This document shows positions 8,979 to 17,185 of a stretch of DNA of 45,408 nt, one piece after another (within the stretch, counting starts at the first letter, position 1; every line of letters starts with the position of its first letter). This DNA is from an uncultured Chlorobiaceae bacterium (GTDB lineage Bacteria > Bacteroidota > Chlorobiia > Chlorobiales > Chlorobiaceae): positions 1 to 45,408 of the forward strand of contig CAIPYV010000127.1 of assembly GCA_903869365.1 (NCBI GenBank), written 5' to 3'. A program made the translations under genes and the position numbers. The notes beneath the pieces were generated by a model. It saw only the letters and a list, made by a program, of their open reading frames with translations, made no database searches and had not been told where the DNA came from.

Positions 8979-9721
8979 GCAAAATTCTATGGAGTTCTAC
9001 GCTTGTTCCAGGCACTGATGTCATAGCAAAACCTTATACCTCAGAGTATTACGGGGAATCACTAAGGATTCCAATGACAAAATCTCTTGCTTTAGAAGAG
9101 AGTAAAGCACCGCTTCCTGACCGGAAGGTTTATCGCTCAATGAGCAGGGCTGGCGTTCTCCTGTCGCTTGTTTGTCTTGATGGTCAGTTGGTCATAAAGC
9201 CTTTTCTTGATACATCTCCCTTTTGTGTCGGAATATATGCAGCTCTTGAAAATGGGCCTGTAGATCTCAAATCCACGCATGAAATGATTGATGTTTCGCA
9301 GGAGGACTTTGCGGAACAATACAAAAAGCTTCGTAATCCTAAAATGTTTCTTATGCAGTTGCCCAATCTGGCTGCAGCACAGATGGGAATATTTCTTGGC
9401 ATTCTGGGACCGCTCAATGTCTACAACAGCTCTTCTTACGGCAGCATGCATGCCCTTGAGCAGGCTGAAATGGATCTTCATGAGGGCAGGGTTGATGCTG
9501 CTCTCGTTTGCAGCGCATTCAGTTTTGAAAATCCAATGATTCTTGAGCGCATAAGTCGGCAACCGTTACAAGACCGAGTCCTTTGTGAGGGTGCTGCTGC
9601 GCTTTTGTTGACTGCTGACGGCACATACTCTGACTGGAAGAATTTTGACTATAATGCTACGGAGTCATATTACGGCATCAGTCACCAGATCATCACTCAA
9701 ACACAAAATAAGGGGGAATAA
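8975..9721 (+). CDS. Ketosynthase-like protein lacking the active-site Cys (chain-length-factor-like)
   Basis: 248-residue protein resembling only the N-terminal half of a KAS I/II ketosynthase. Where an active enzyme has the nucleophilic Cys (A-C-A-S/A-G), this protein reads YNSSSYGSMHALEQA around residues 150-164, with serines and no Cys. The second half, which carries the two catalytic His, is missing. It is therefore probably a non-catalytic partner of the full ketosynthase encoded two genes later, comparable in role to the chain-length factors or N-terminal KS-like proteins of type II PKS and aryl-polyene clusters. It starts within the previous gene's stop (ATGA overlap) and ends directly before the ACP gene. 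Confidence 0.7.
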   Translation: MSKILWSSTLVPGTDVIAKPYTSEYYGESLRIPMTKSLALEESKAPLPDRKVYRSMSRAGVLLSLVCLDGQLVIKPFLDTSPFCVGIYAALENGPVDLKSTHEMIDVSQEDFAEQYKKLRNPKMFLMQLPNLAAAQMGIFLGILGPLNVYNSSSYGSMHALEQAEMDLHEGRVDAALVCSAFSFENPMILERISRQPLQDRVLCEGAAALLLTADGTYSDWKNFDYNATESYYGISHQIITQTQNKGE

Positions 9722-10018
9722 ATGTTATCGGAAAAAGAGCTGTTCGACAAAATTGAGGAATCAATTCGCGTTGTGCTGAACGCACCAGAAGTTCAAATCA
9801 AGAAGGAAAGTATGTTTAAGGCTGACCTTGATGCTGAGAGCATTGATTTTCTTGATATCAGTTATGAAATTGAGCAGCGAACTGGAATTGCCCTTGATTT
9901 TAACGAGGCAATGCACTATATCACCGAAAAGAAAGGTGCCGATATCACCGATATTTCCGTAGGTGATGTTTTCGATTACATCATACAGGCACGCCAGCAA
10001 AACAAGGAGAATGCATAA
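9722..10018 (+). CDS. Acyl carrier protein
   Basis: 98-residue acidic helical protein with the phosphopantetheine attachment region LDAESIDFLDI. S40 is the predicted attachment serine; the usual Asp before it is Glu here. The final 25 residues extend slightly past a typical ACP. It begins immediately after the stop of the chain-length-factor-like gene and is followed two bases later by the ketosynthase. It is the expected substrate of the AcpS encoded at the head of the cluster and would carry the growing acyl chain. It is distinct from a housekeeping AcpP, which is usually near 78 residues with a DSL motif. Confidence 0.85.
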   Translation: MLSEKELFDKIEESIRVVLNAPEVQIKKESMFKADLDAESIDFLDISYEIEQRTGIALDFNEAMHYITEKKGADITDISVGDVFDYIIQARQQNKENA

Positions 10019-10020
10019 CC

Positions 10021-11256
10021 ATGCCTGATGTCGTTGTTACTGGTTACGGTATCGTTTCCCCCATCGGTTCTTCAATACCTGAATTCGAACAACGCATGTT
10101 TGCCGGGGACTCAGGGATTATCGATATAAGGGGATCTCTTGTAGGAAAAAACTTTCCCGTTCCTTTCGGAGGAGTCGTTGACAATACAACGATTGCATCA
10201 GCAAAGGAGCTCGGAATAAATCCTGCTGCTCACACAAACGGCGGAAGATATTTACTCCACTCTTTACAACAGATTCTTGAATATCTTCCTGCAAATTTGC
10301 CGATTGATGGCATTGTGCAGGCAACCCCTGGAGGCATTTATTTTGATATTGTACTCGATTCGCTTAAGAATTATGCTCCGGACTCCTTGTTTTGGGATGA
10401 GCTCAAGGCTGAATGGATTGTGGAAATTATTAGTGATCAGCTTCATAAAAGAGGCCATGGAATTATCCCGCCCGAAAACCAGATCTGTGTTAATTCAGCA
10501 TGTGCGGCTGGAAGTCAGATAATCGGTCTGGGCTACCACTATCTGAAATCCGGACGGATGAAACGATGTCTTGTAAGCGCTGTTGACGCAGGAGGATGGG
10601 AAAGTCAGTTAATGAATTTTCATCTTCTTCATACACTGACGACCGATGATGTTCCAGCCCATACCGCAAGCAGACCATTTTCTAAAAGCAGATCCGGTTT
10701 TGTTAAAGGTGAAGCGGCTGCGATACTGCTCCTTGAAACAAGAGAGGCGGCTGAAGAACGCAATGCGGAAATACTTGCAGAAGTATGTGGTTATGCCTTC
10801 AACTCGGACTCATATCGCCTGACTGATGGCAGGGACGATAATCTCTGTGTTGTCAAAGCGATGGAGGACGCTGTTCTTGATGCAGGCATCGATAAAAAAG
10901 CGATCGGGTATATCAACGCTCATGGCACATCGACGCTGCTCAATGATCGACTTGAGACACAAGCTATAAAAAAAGTATTTGGTGAAGATGCTTGCCGAAT
11001 TCCAGTAAGTTCATTGAAATCACAGATTGGCCACTCAACAGTTGCGGCTGGCGCGGTTGAAGCTATAGCCTGCATTCTTATGCTAAAGCGGCAAAAAGTT
11101 GCCCCTACAATTAATCTGACCGACCCCGATCCGGAATGTGACCTCGATTATGTAACGGAAGGAAGCAGAGAGGTAACGATGGATTATGTTCTCAGTAACA
11201 GTTTTGGTTTTGGAGGTCAAAACGCATGCCTGGTATTTAAAAAAGAAACAATCTGA
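10021..11256 (+). CDS. Beta-ketoacyl-ACP synthase (KAS I/II type)
   Basis: 411-residue condensing enzyme, the normal FabF length. The full Cys-His-His triad is present: C161 in NSACAAGS, H301 in INAHGTST and H338 in KSQIGHST. The C-terminus carries the conserved SNSFGFGGQNACLVF. It should condense malonyl-ACP with an acyl starter on the neighbouring ACP, probably paired with the Cys-less ketosynthase-like protein upstream. It starts 2 bp after the ACP stop. The sequence is divergent from a housekeeping FabF (for example GGIYFD near residue 105), consistent with specialised chemistry. Confidence 0.9.
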   Translation: MPDVVVTGYGIVSPIGSSIPEFEQRMFAGDSGIIDIRGSLVGKNFPVPFGGVVDNTTIASAKELGINPAAHTNGGRYLLHSLQQILEYLPANLPIDGIVQATPGGIYFDIVLDSLKNYAPDSLFWDELKAEWIVEIISDQLHKRGHGIIPPENQICVNSACAAGSQIIGLGYHYLKSGRMKRCLVSAVDAGGWESQLMNFHLLHTLTTDDVPAHTASRPFSKSRSGFVKGEAAAILLLETREAAEERNAEILAEVCGYAFNSDSYRLTDGRDDNLCVVKAMEDAVLDAGIDKKAIGYINAHGTSTLLNDRLETQAIKKVFGEDACRIPVSSLKSQIGHSTVAAGAVEAIACILMLKRQKVAPTINLTDPDPECDLDYVTEGSREVTMDYVLSNSFGFGGQNACLVFKKETI

Positions 11257-11259
11257 TTG

Positions 11260-12027
11260 ATGGAAAAACGTCTTGCCTTGATTACAGGCGGAACATCAGG
11301 TATTGGTTTTGGCGCTGCAAAAGCATTGGCTGGGAGCTGTGATCTGGCGCTTGGTTATGCTTCCAATCATGAACGGGCTCAGAAAGCAAAAGAAGCATTG
11401 CTTGAACATGAAGGATGCAGAGTCGAGCTGTTTTCACAACATCTTGCAGGCTATGATGATGCTAAAACGCTTTTTGATAATGTTGTTCACTCTTTTGGAA
11501 AACCGCCTGAAATACTGATTAATTCATCAGGAAAGATTAAAGACGGTTTTTTTTTACAGACTGATTTTTCGATTCATCAACAGCTTATTCAGGAACATCT
11601 TATCGTTACGATGGCGATGTGCCAGCTGGCCTTGAAATCAATGTATGGAAAACGGTATGGCAGAATTATCAATCTCAGCTCAATAAGCGGATTCTATGCA
11701 AAACGTGGGCAGGTAAACTATGCCGCAGCGAAAGCAGGGATCATCGGTTTTACGAAAACATTAGCCTTGGAAGTTGCCCACCGCGGTATTACCGTCAATT
11801 CAGTTGCCCCCGGACTGATAAAAACTCCCATGACATCGCATATTGTAAACTATCTGGAAAATGCTTCGGGCAAGGAAATCGGCAGGCACATCCCTGTTGG
11901 TTTTATCGGGGAACCAAGTGATATAGGGCCCCTTATCGCTTTTCTGTGTTCCGATGACGCTCGTTACATCACTGGCACACTCTTAACCGTTGACGGAGGA
12001 AGTTCTTTAGGAGACTGCGGAATATGA
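11260..12027 (+). CDS. 3-oxoacyl-ACP reductase (FabG-like SDR)
   Basis: Short-chain dehydrogenase/reductase of 255 residues. It has the NADP(H)-binding GGTSGIG (near residue 10), an N-S-S-G segment, and the catalytic Ser-Tyr-Lys set: LSSISG followed by NYAAAKAG, then PGLIKTPM. The C-terminal DGGSS is typical of FabG. It should reduce 3-oxoacyl-ACP to 3-hydroxyacyl-ACP, feeding the FabZ-like dehydratase. A TTG lies directly before the ATG chosen here, so the annotated start could be one codon earlier. The 3' end overlaps the next gene by 4 bp. Confidence 0.85.
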   Translation: MEKRLALITGGTSGIGFGAAKALAGSCDLALGYASNHERAQKAKEALLEHEGCRVELFSQHLAGYDDAKTLFDNVVHSFGKPPEILINSSGKIKDGFFLQTDFSIHQQLIQEHLIVTMAMCQLALKSMYGKRYGRIINLSSISGFYAKRGQVNYAAAKAGIIGFTKTLALEVAHRGITVNSVAPGLIKTPMTSHIVNYLENASGKEIGRHIPVGFIGEPSDIGPLIAFLCSDDARYITGTLLTVDGGSSLGDCGI

Positions 12028-12776
12028 ACCATTTGCAGGACAAAACAGCGGTGGTGACCGGCGGAACAAGAGGTATCGGCAGAGCTGTTTCGCTTGCCCT
12101 TGCTGCATGCGGAGCCAATGTTTTCGCTCTTTATGCAAGAAGTCGTAAAAATGCCGAGTCACTGGAAAAAGAAGCTGAATCAAGAGGGTTGCATATTACC
12201 ACAATAAGAGGTGACCTCTCTCATGAAGAGAGTTATAGCCATACGGTGCAACAGCTTCATCAAGCCTGTGATCACATTGATATTCTGGTACACTCTGCAG
12301 CAAGCGGAGTACACCGAAAAGCAATGGAACTTTCTGAAAAACAATTGAAATGGACATTTGAAATCAACTTCTTTGCGGTGCACAAGTTGACCAGAGAGCT
12401 TATTGGAAAAATGGGAAGAGGAGGCAGGATCATCGGGATCACTTCACCCGGGGGTACTCATGTTATTCCCAACTATGCAGCAGTCGGCTCAACAAAAGGT
12501 GCTATGGAGGCTTTGTTTCGTCACTATGCCCGTGAGCTTGCTCCTGAAGGGATTGTGGTGAACCTTGTCTGCCCGGGTCTGGTCATGACTGACGTTGTAA
12601 AGGAGGTGCCGGAGCTTGAAAAACTTTTGAACATAACCCTTGAATATACTCCTTCAGGAATACTGACAACCCCAGCGCAGGTTGCTGAAGTTGTAACATT
12701 CCTTACAACTGATGCCGCGGCCCAGATAGTAGGACAGACTATCGTTATTGATGGAGGCAAAGGATTATTGGCCTAA
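12024..12776 (+). CDS. SDR reductase, FabL (enoyl-ACP reductase III)-like
   Basis: 250-residue SDR. The cofactor motif is GGTRGIG near residue 13. The active-site region reads ITSPGGTHVIPNYAAVGSTKGAMEAL and the C-terminus QTIVIDGGKGLLA. From family knowledge, the GxTKGAxEALxR pattern and the ending GQTIxVDGGxSLL resemble the Bacillus FabL enoyl reductase more than FabG. If right, the cluster has a ketosynthase, ketoreductase, dehydratase and enoyl reductase and could make a saturated chain. It may equally be a second ketoreductase. It overlaps FabG by 4 bp, and the ABC ATPase follows. Confidence 0.65.
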   Translation: MNHLQDKTAVVTGGTRGIGRAVSLALAACGANVFALYARSRKNAESLEKEAESRGLHITTIRGDLSHEESYSHTVQQLHQACDHIDILVHSAASGVHRKAMELSEKQLKWTFEINFFAVHKLTRELIGKMGRGGRIIGITSPGGTHVIPNYAAVGSTKGAMEALFRHYARELAPEGIVVNLVCPGLVMTDVVKEVPELEKLLNITLEYTPSGILTTPAQVAEVVTFLTTDAAAQIVGQTIVIDGGKGLLA

Positions 12777-12810
12777 CCGCCAGCAATGGAAAGAGAAGAA
12801 TGCACTGCAA

Positions 12811-13518
12811 ATGAAGAACACCGTTATAGCAAAGCTGGTTGATGTATCAAAATATTATGGCAATGGGGCTGCTCGTGTAACCGCGCTGGACAGAGTCAAT
12901 CTCTCTCTCTGTCGCGGCGATATCGTTGTGCTTGTTGGTCTTTCGGGAAGCGGTAAATCAACTCTTCTTCATCTTCTCGGCTGCATTGATAAACAGGATA
13001 AGGGAAACATCATTATCGATGGAATTGATACATCATCGATGAGCCTTGAACAATTGGCTCCTCTAAGACTCAATAAAATCGGCTTTGTGTTCCAATCGTT
13101 TAATTTAATTCCAGTGCTTACGGCTTACGAAAATGTTGAGCTTCCGCTTCTGTTTAAAGGTTTAGAAAAAAAGGCTATCAGTGAACGAGTTCATGAAGTA
13201 CTGGATGAAGTTGGACTTCAGGACAGGAAAAAACACTACCCTAGAGAGATGTCTGGAGGACAGCAACAGAGAGTAGCTATTGCACGAGCTTTAGCTGGCC
13301 AGCCATCGATTGTCCTGGCCGATGAACCTACAGCGAATCTTGACAGTAAAACCGGGGAAGGAATTCTTGATCTTCTCTTGAATCTGAACCAGCAGAAAAA
13401 AAGCACACTGGTTATCTCTTCACATGATTCGGTCGTGCTTGATCGGATTAAAAGTGTCGTTCATATTCTTGACGGAAGAGTATCAGTAGATACTGAACAT
13501 TCACCCGTTCAGACATGA
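12811..13518 (+). CDS. ABC transporter ATP-binding protein (LolD/MacB-type)
   Basis: ATPase of about 235 residues in the LolD/MacB family of mechanotransmission-type ABC systems. Walker A is GLSGSGKST, the Q-loop GFVFQSFNL, the signature MSGGQQQR, Walker B IVLADEPT and the H-loop SSHD. The frame is open back to 12748, overlapping the upstream reductase by 29 bp; I prefer ATG 12811 because a GGAAAGAGAAG stretch lies upstream and alignment to the family starts there. An intermediate ATG at 12751 is possible. The partner permease is 118 bp downstream. In this context it would power release of a lipid or lipoprotein from the inner membrane. Confidence 0.9.
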   Translation: MKNTVIAKLVDVSKYYGNGAARVTALDRVNLSLCRGDIVVLVGLSGSGKSTLLHLLGCIDKQDKGNIIIDGIDTSSMSLEQLAPLRLNKIGFVFQSFNLIPVLTAYENVELPLLFKGLEKKAISERVHEVLDEVGLQDRKKHYPREMSGGQQQRVAIARALAGQPSIVLADEPTANLDSKTGEGILDLLLNLNQQKKSTLVISSHDSVVLDRIKSVVHILDGRVSVDTEHSPVQT

Positions 13519-13636
13519 GGATGGTTTCATAGACTAAAAAAATGTTGTCGTTCACTTCAAGCTACAGGAAGGTTTGTGTGATACAGCTGAACTGAGAAAA
13601 AGAGAAAACAAACCAGATCCTGATTTTTTATAAGGT

Positions 13637-14926
13637 ATGACCATTATAAAACTTATTAATATTGCGCTTAGAAACCTTTTTCGCAATAGCCGAAGAACTT
13701 TTATTACTGTTCTGGTGTCGGCATCAGGTTTTGCAGCGCTTGCGATTATTGCCGGATATATGGAATTTACATTTTTCGGTCTCCGGGAAATGACAATTTG
13801 TAAAGGTTTTACTGCCAGCGGAGGTACAGGTCACCTCCAGGTTTTTATGCAGGATGCTTTACAGAAGGAAGAACGTTACCCTCTCGAATTTGGTATTGAA
13901 GTCAACGATAAGCTCCAGTCCAATATTGAATCGACAGGAAATGTATCCTTCACAATACCGCGGGTAGAGTTTAACGGACTTATTTCCAACGGAGAGAAAT
14001 CAATTTCATTTTTGGGAATGGGTGTTGACCCTGTAAAAGAATCAAAACTTATTGAGTACTGGTATGCGCTTGACAATATGTCTTCAAAGGCAGTAAGGGC
14101 CGATTCATCATTCACACAACTTAAAAACACAGCTCCCAACGGCGTTCTGCTTGGCGAAGAAATGGCAAAGGCTCTGAATGTTAAAAAAGGTTCTGGTCTG
14201 ATGCTGATGTCCACAACTGTTGATGGTGCTGTCAATGTTGTCGATGTTACGGTTGCTGGTATTGTTCAAAACACCATAAAGTCAATAAACCGCTACTATC
14301 TCGTCACCAATATCAAAACAGCTCAAAGCCTGATGCAGACTGAAAAAGTCTCAAAAATAGTTGTCATACTCAACAAAACAGAGAACACAGATGCGGTCAG
14401 ACCTCTTTTGTCAAAAAAGCTCAACGGTTCAAGCGCGAAACCACTTTTTTCAGTTATACCCTGGAATAATCTTGCTGAATACTACAATTCCGTCATCGAC
14501 GCGTATCGTATCATCTTCAGTTTTTCCGGTATTATCATTGTTGTCATTGTTTTTTTAAGCTGCACCAATACAATGCTGATGGCAACGATGGAAAGGGTAA
14601 AAGAGATTGGGACACTCAAGGCAATTGGAATTTCCAACATCTGGATCATTCTTATGTTTCTTTTTGAAGGGTTTTTTATAGGAGTGTTAAGCGTAGTGGC
14701 TGGTATTGCTCTTAAATATATTTTTTCATGGATTATCAATAATTCAGGATTTATGATGCCACCACCACCAGGTATGACATCATCATACGAACTCAATATA
14801 TTTTCTGCTGTTGAATTTCTTCCCTGGATTTCGCTGCTTGTCATGGTATCAACCACATTTTCAGGATTACTGACGTTTGTTAAAATCAGAAAAATCTCAA
14901 TTGTAAATTCTTTAACCCATGTGTAA
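13637..14926 (+). CDS. FtsX/LolE-type ABC permease
   Basis: 429-residue membrane protein with the four-helix MacB/LolC/E layout: one transmembrane segment near residues 20-45, a large periplasmic domain of about 230 residues, and three C-terminal helices (about 288-315, 332-365 and 390-415). The cytoplasmic coupling region MERVKEIGTLKAIGIS between helices 2 and 3 is the FtsX-family signature. It would work with the ATPase upstream and with the LolA-like periplasmic protein, whose gene overlaps its 3' end by 8 bp. Only one permease is encoded, so the transporter is probably a homodimer rather than a LolC/LolE pair. The cargo is inferred, not seen. Confidence 0.85.
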   Translation: MTIIKLINIALRNLFRNSRRTFITVLVSASGFAALAIIAGYMEFTFFGLREMTICKGFTASGGTGHLQVFMQDALQKEERYPLEFGIEVNDKLQSNIESTGNVSFTIPRVEFNGLISNGEKSISFLGMGVDPVKESKLIEYWYALDNMSSKAVRADSSFTQLKNTAPNGVLLGEEMAKALNVKKGSGLMLMSTTVDGAVNVVDVTVAGIVQNTIKSINRYYLVTNIKTAQSLMQTEKVSKIVVILNKTENTDAVRPLLSKKLNGSSAKPLFSVIPWNNLAEYYNSVIDAYRIIFSFSGIIIVVIVFLSCTNTMLMATMERVKEIGTLKAIGISNIWIILMFLFEGFFIGVLSVVAGIALKYIFSWIINNSGFMMPPPPGMTSSYELNIFSAVEFLPWISLLVMVSTTFSGLLTFVKIRKISIVNSLTHV

Positions 14927-15734
14927 CTTTTTTTTTCGGATCATTCTTTCTGTTTTCCTGCTGTTGTCGCTTGTTGCAAGAGAGGATAGTCGAGCAGCAG
15001 GTACAGCATCCATCACCATAGGAGATAAGTCAGACACCATACATGCAGCTGAAATCCTGAAAAAATCAGATGAGGTAAGATCTCCCTGGCCAAATTTCAT
15101 CATGGTTGCTCATCTTTCCTTTGAAAAATTCAACGAAGAAAAACAAGAGGTGTTCAGAGTATTTAACAGAGATTATTTCAAAAGTCTGGTAAGTTATATA
15201 GAGCCCGTCAAACAACGAGGAAACATTCTCTTGATGGTCGATGATAATCTTTGGTATTATGTCAATAATACCCAGTACCCCATGAGGATTACCCCCATCC
15301 AGAAGCTTTCTGGTGGAGCGTCATACGGAGATGTTGCAAGACTGAACTGGTCAAGGGATTATAATGCGACTATGGTTGGGGAGCAGACTTTGACAGTAAA
15401 AGGGCAGACCTACGAAACCTGGGTTCTGAAGCTCATTGCCCGTTCAAATAGTGCAACATACCATATTATTGATCTTTATATAGAAAAAGGAACATCTTAC
15501 CCAAGAAAAGCTGAGGTTTATCTGCAATCAGGCAAAAAAATGAAAACATTATATTTTACTGCATATCAACCAATGGCTGGCAAGATGATGAACACGAAGA
15601 TTGAGTTTATCGATCATCTGAGTTCAGATAATGTGACAACCCTCACCTTCAGCAAGGTGCAAGTCAAAAAATCACCTGATCGTTTTTTTCTTAAATCGAA
15701 CCTCCCATCCCTTAACAGTGAGGTTATTTATTAG
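14919..15734 (+). CDS. LolA-like outer-membrane lipoprotein-sorting protein
   Basis: 271-residue exported protein. A hydrophobic signal sequence covers about residues 5-27 (SVFLLLSLVA and then REDSRAAG). The mature part shows the beta-rich pattern of the LolA-like (PF17131) family, including MVDDNLWYYV, the loop GGASYGDVARLNW, and TYHIIDLYIEKG with YPRKAEVY. Family members are periplasmic shuttles that accept hydrophobic cargo in a half-barrel. Its gene overlaps the permease by 8 bp and precedes an outer-membrane barrel, so a path from inner membrane through periplasm to outer membrane is encoded in order. A second ATG start is not obvious. Confidence 0.8.
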   Translation: MCNFFFRIILSVFLLLSLVAREDSRAAGTASITIGDKSDTIHAAEILKKSDEVRSPWPNFIMVAHLSFEKFNEEKQEVFRVFNRDYFKSLVSYIEPVKQRGNILLMVDDNLWYYVNNTQYPMRITPIQKLSGGASYGDVARLNWSRDYNATMVGEQTLTVKGQTYETWVLKLIARSNSATYHIIDLYIEKGTSYPRKAEVYLQSGKKMKTLYFTAYQPMAGKMMNTKIEFIDHLSSDNVTTLTFSKVQVKKSPDRFFLKSNLPSLNSEVIY

Positions 15735-15758
15735 CTCATAACTGAAACCAACACAGCC

Positions 15759-17120
15759 ATGTTATCTTACTTGCTTGATGCTCTTCAATACAACCATGGT
15801 CGATGGCTGCGGCCTGGAAAAGCCACCCTATCTTTTGCTGTTTTCTTTTTGCTTACAGTCGGATACTCTTTGCAACTTCATGCTGAAGATGAATCCAGTG
15901 TAAGCAGTTTTCCTCTTTCCGGTTCGTTGCGTCTGACTGGTGAAGGAGAAAAAAGCACACTGAGCCACTCCCTGCTCAACCCCTCCAACATACTCATGCG
16001 TCCAGAAACGCGTGCCGAGGGCTTTCTTCTCGGCAACACCACCTTTAAGGGATTGGGTGGTGCAGTTGAATCAGAGATACGTCTCGGATACGAATATCTT
16101 GATGGAAAAGACTCATCATTTTTGGAAAAAAAATTATCCGATGTCAATATTAATCAGTTGTATTACCAGGCAACGAGCGGTCCTTTTTTGTTTCAAGTTG
16201 GCAGAAAAAAAGTTCGCTGGGGGGTAGGCTACTCATACAGCCCTACCGATCTGATTACTCAGTTAAAAAATCCTGAGGACCCTGAAGACCGCCTGAACAA
16301 AATCAAAGGCGCCGATCTTTTCCAGCTTACCTATATCAAAAATAACAGCGAGCTTGATCTGGTTTATTTTCCCATGATTAACTGGAGCTCAAGCAATGCT
16401 TTCATAAACAGCAGCCGATTCGGCTTGAGATGGTATAACCTGATAGATCCATTTGATCTTGCATTTGTTGGAAAAGCTGAACAGCAAGGGCAATGGGCTT
16501 CTGGCCTTAACACATCAGTGGCTATTGGAAAAGCGATCGAACTCCATGCTGAATACCTCTACACGTCTCAGAGTAATACAAACTACCCTAATCTATATCT
16601 CGACCCATCTGAAACTGCTTACCCTTTTTTTTTACAACAGAAAAAAAAGGGGGCCAACGACATTTTACTTGGAGGTCAGGTCACGTTTTACGGAGACTGG
16701 AATCTGACTGCTGAATATCTTTATCATGGTTCGGGATATTCATCAGAAGAATTTAATGCGTATATCAATCGTCTCAAAAGTCTGAATATGCAATTTGGAA
16801 CTTCTTATAACCAACTCCCAATAGTTGCAGGGCTTCAGGAATCCGCACTGAATTTTTCAACACCTCTGCGTCAACATTATCTCTTCGGTCGGTTATATCA
16901 TCCCAACGTGACACATTCAATATCCCTTGAAATGTACAGTTTCTTAAGTCTTGCAGACAGAAGCGGTCTGTTTGTTATTAAGCCAAAATATACCGGGTCG
17001 AAGAGTTATGAAGTCTATTACTGTATGGAAAAGTTCTGGGGGAAAAATGTTACGGAATTCGGTCTTATTCCGGATAGATTGAAGGGTATTGTCGGTATTT
17101 CATTATTTCTGGACAAATAA
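15759..17120 (+). CDS. Outer-membrane beta-barrel protein of the lipid-export cluster
   Basis: 453-residue predicted outer-membrane protein. A long N-terminal leader (hydrophobic at about 24-41, ending LHAED near 44) is followed by alternating strands rich in aromatic pairs, such as RLGYEYLDG, FQVGRKKVRWG and AEYLYHGSGYSS. The repeated YxxSPTDLITQ and GADLFQLTY motifs resemble barrels annotated DUF1302-like or beta-barrel porins that accompany LolA-like/ABC operons. It is the last gene of the cluster, 24 bp after the LolA-like gene, and would receive or insert the exported product at the outer membrane. The exact family is uncertain. Confidence 0.7.
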   Translation: MLSYLLDALQYNHGRWLRPGKATLSFAVFFLLTVGYSLQLHAEDESSVSSFPLSGSLRLTGEGEKSTLSHSLLNPSNILMRPETRAEGFLLGNTTFKGLGGAVESEIRLGYEYLDGKDSSFLEKKLSDVNINQLYYQATSGPFLFQVGRKKVRWGVGYSYSPTDLITQLKNPEDPEDRLNKIKGADLFQLTYIKNNSELDLVYFPMINWSSSNAFINSSRFGLRWYNLIDPFDLAFVGKAEQQGQWASGLNTSVAIGKAIELHAEYLYTSQSNTNYPNLYLDPSETAYPFFLQQKKKGANDILLGGQVTFYGDWNLTAEYLYHGSGYSSEEFNAYINRLKSLNMQFGTSYNQLPIVAGLQESALNFSTPLRQHYLFGRLYHPNVTHSISLEMYSFLSLADRSGLFVIKPKYTGSKSYEVYYCMEKFWGKNVTEFGLIPDRLKGIVGISLFLDK

Positions 17121-17185
17121 CCTCCCAAACCCACCCAGAAAGAAGTTTACTCTGGATGGGATGAGCAGGGGTGATGCAGGATGCA

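Noticed and set aside
17130-17160. Hairpin CCCACCCAGA/TCTGGATGGG between the convergent barrel and cyc2 genes as a terminator
   Set aside because: The stem has a mismatch and neither strand has a T-run after it, so I did not list it as a terminator.
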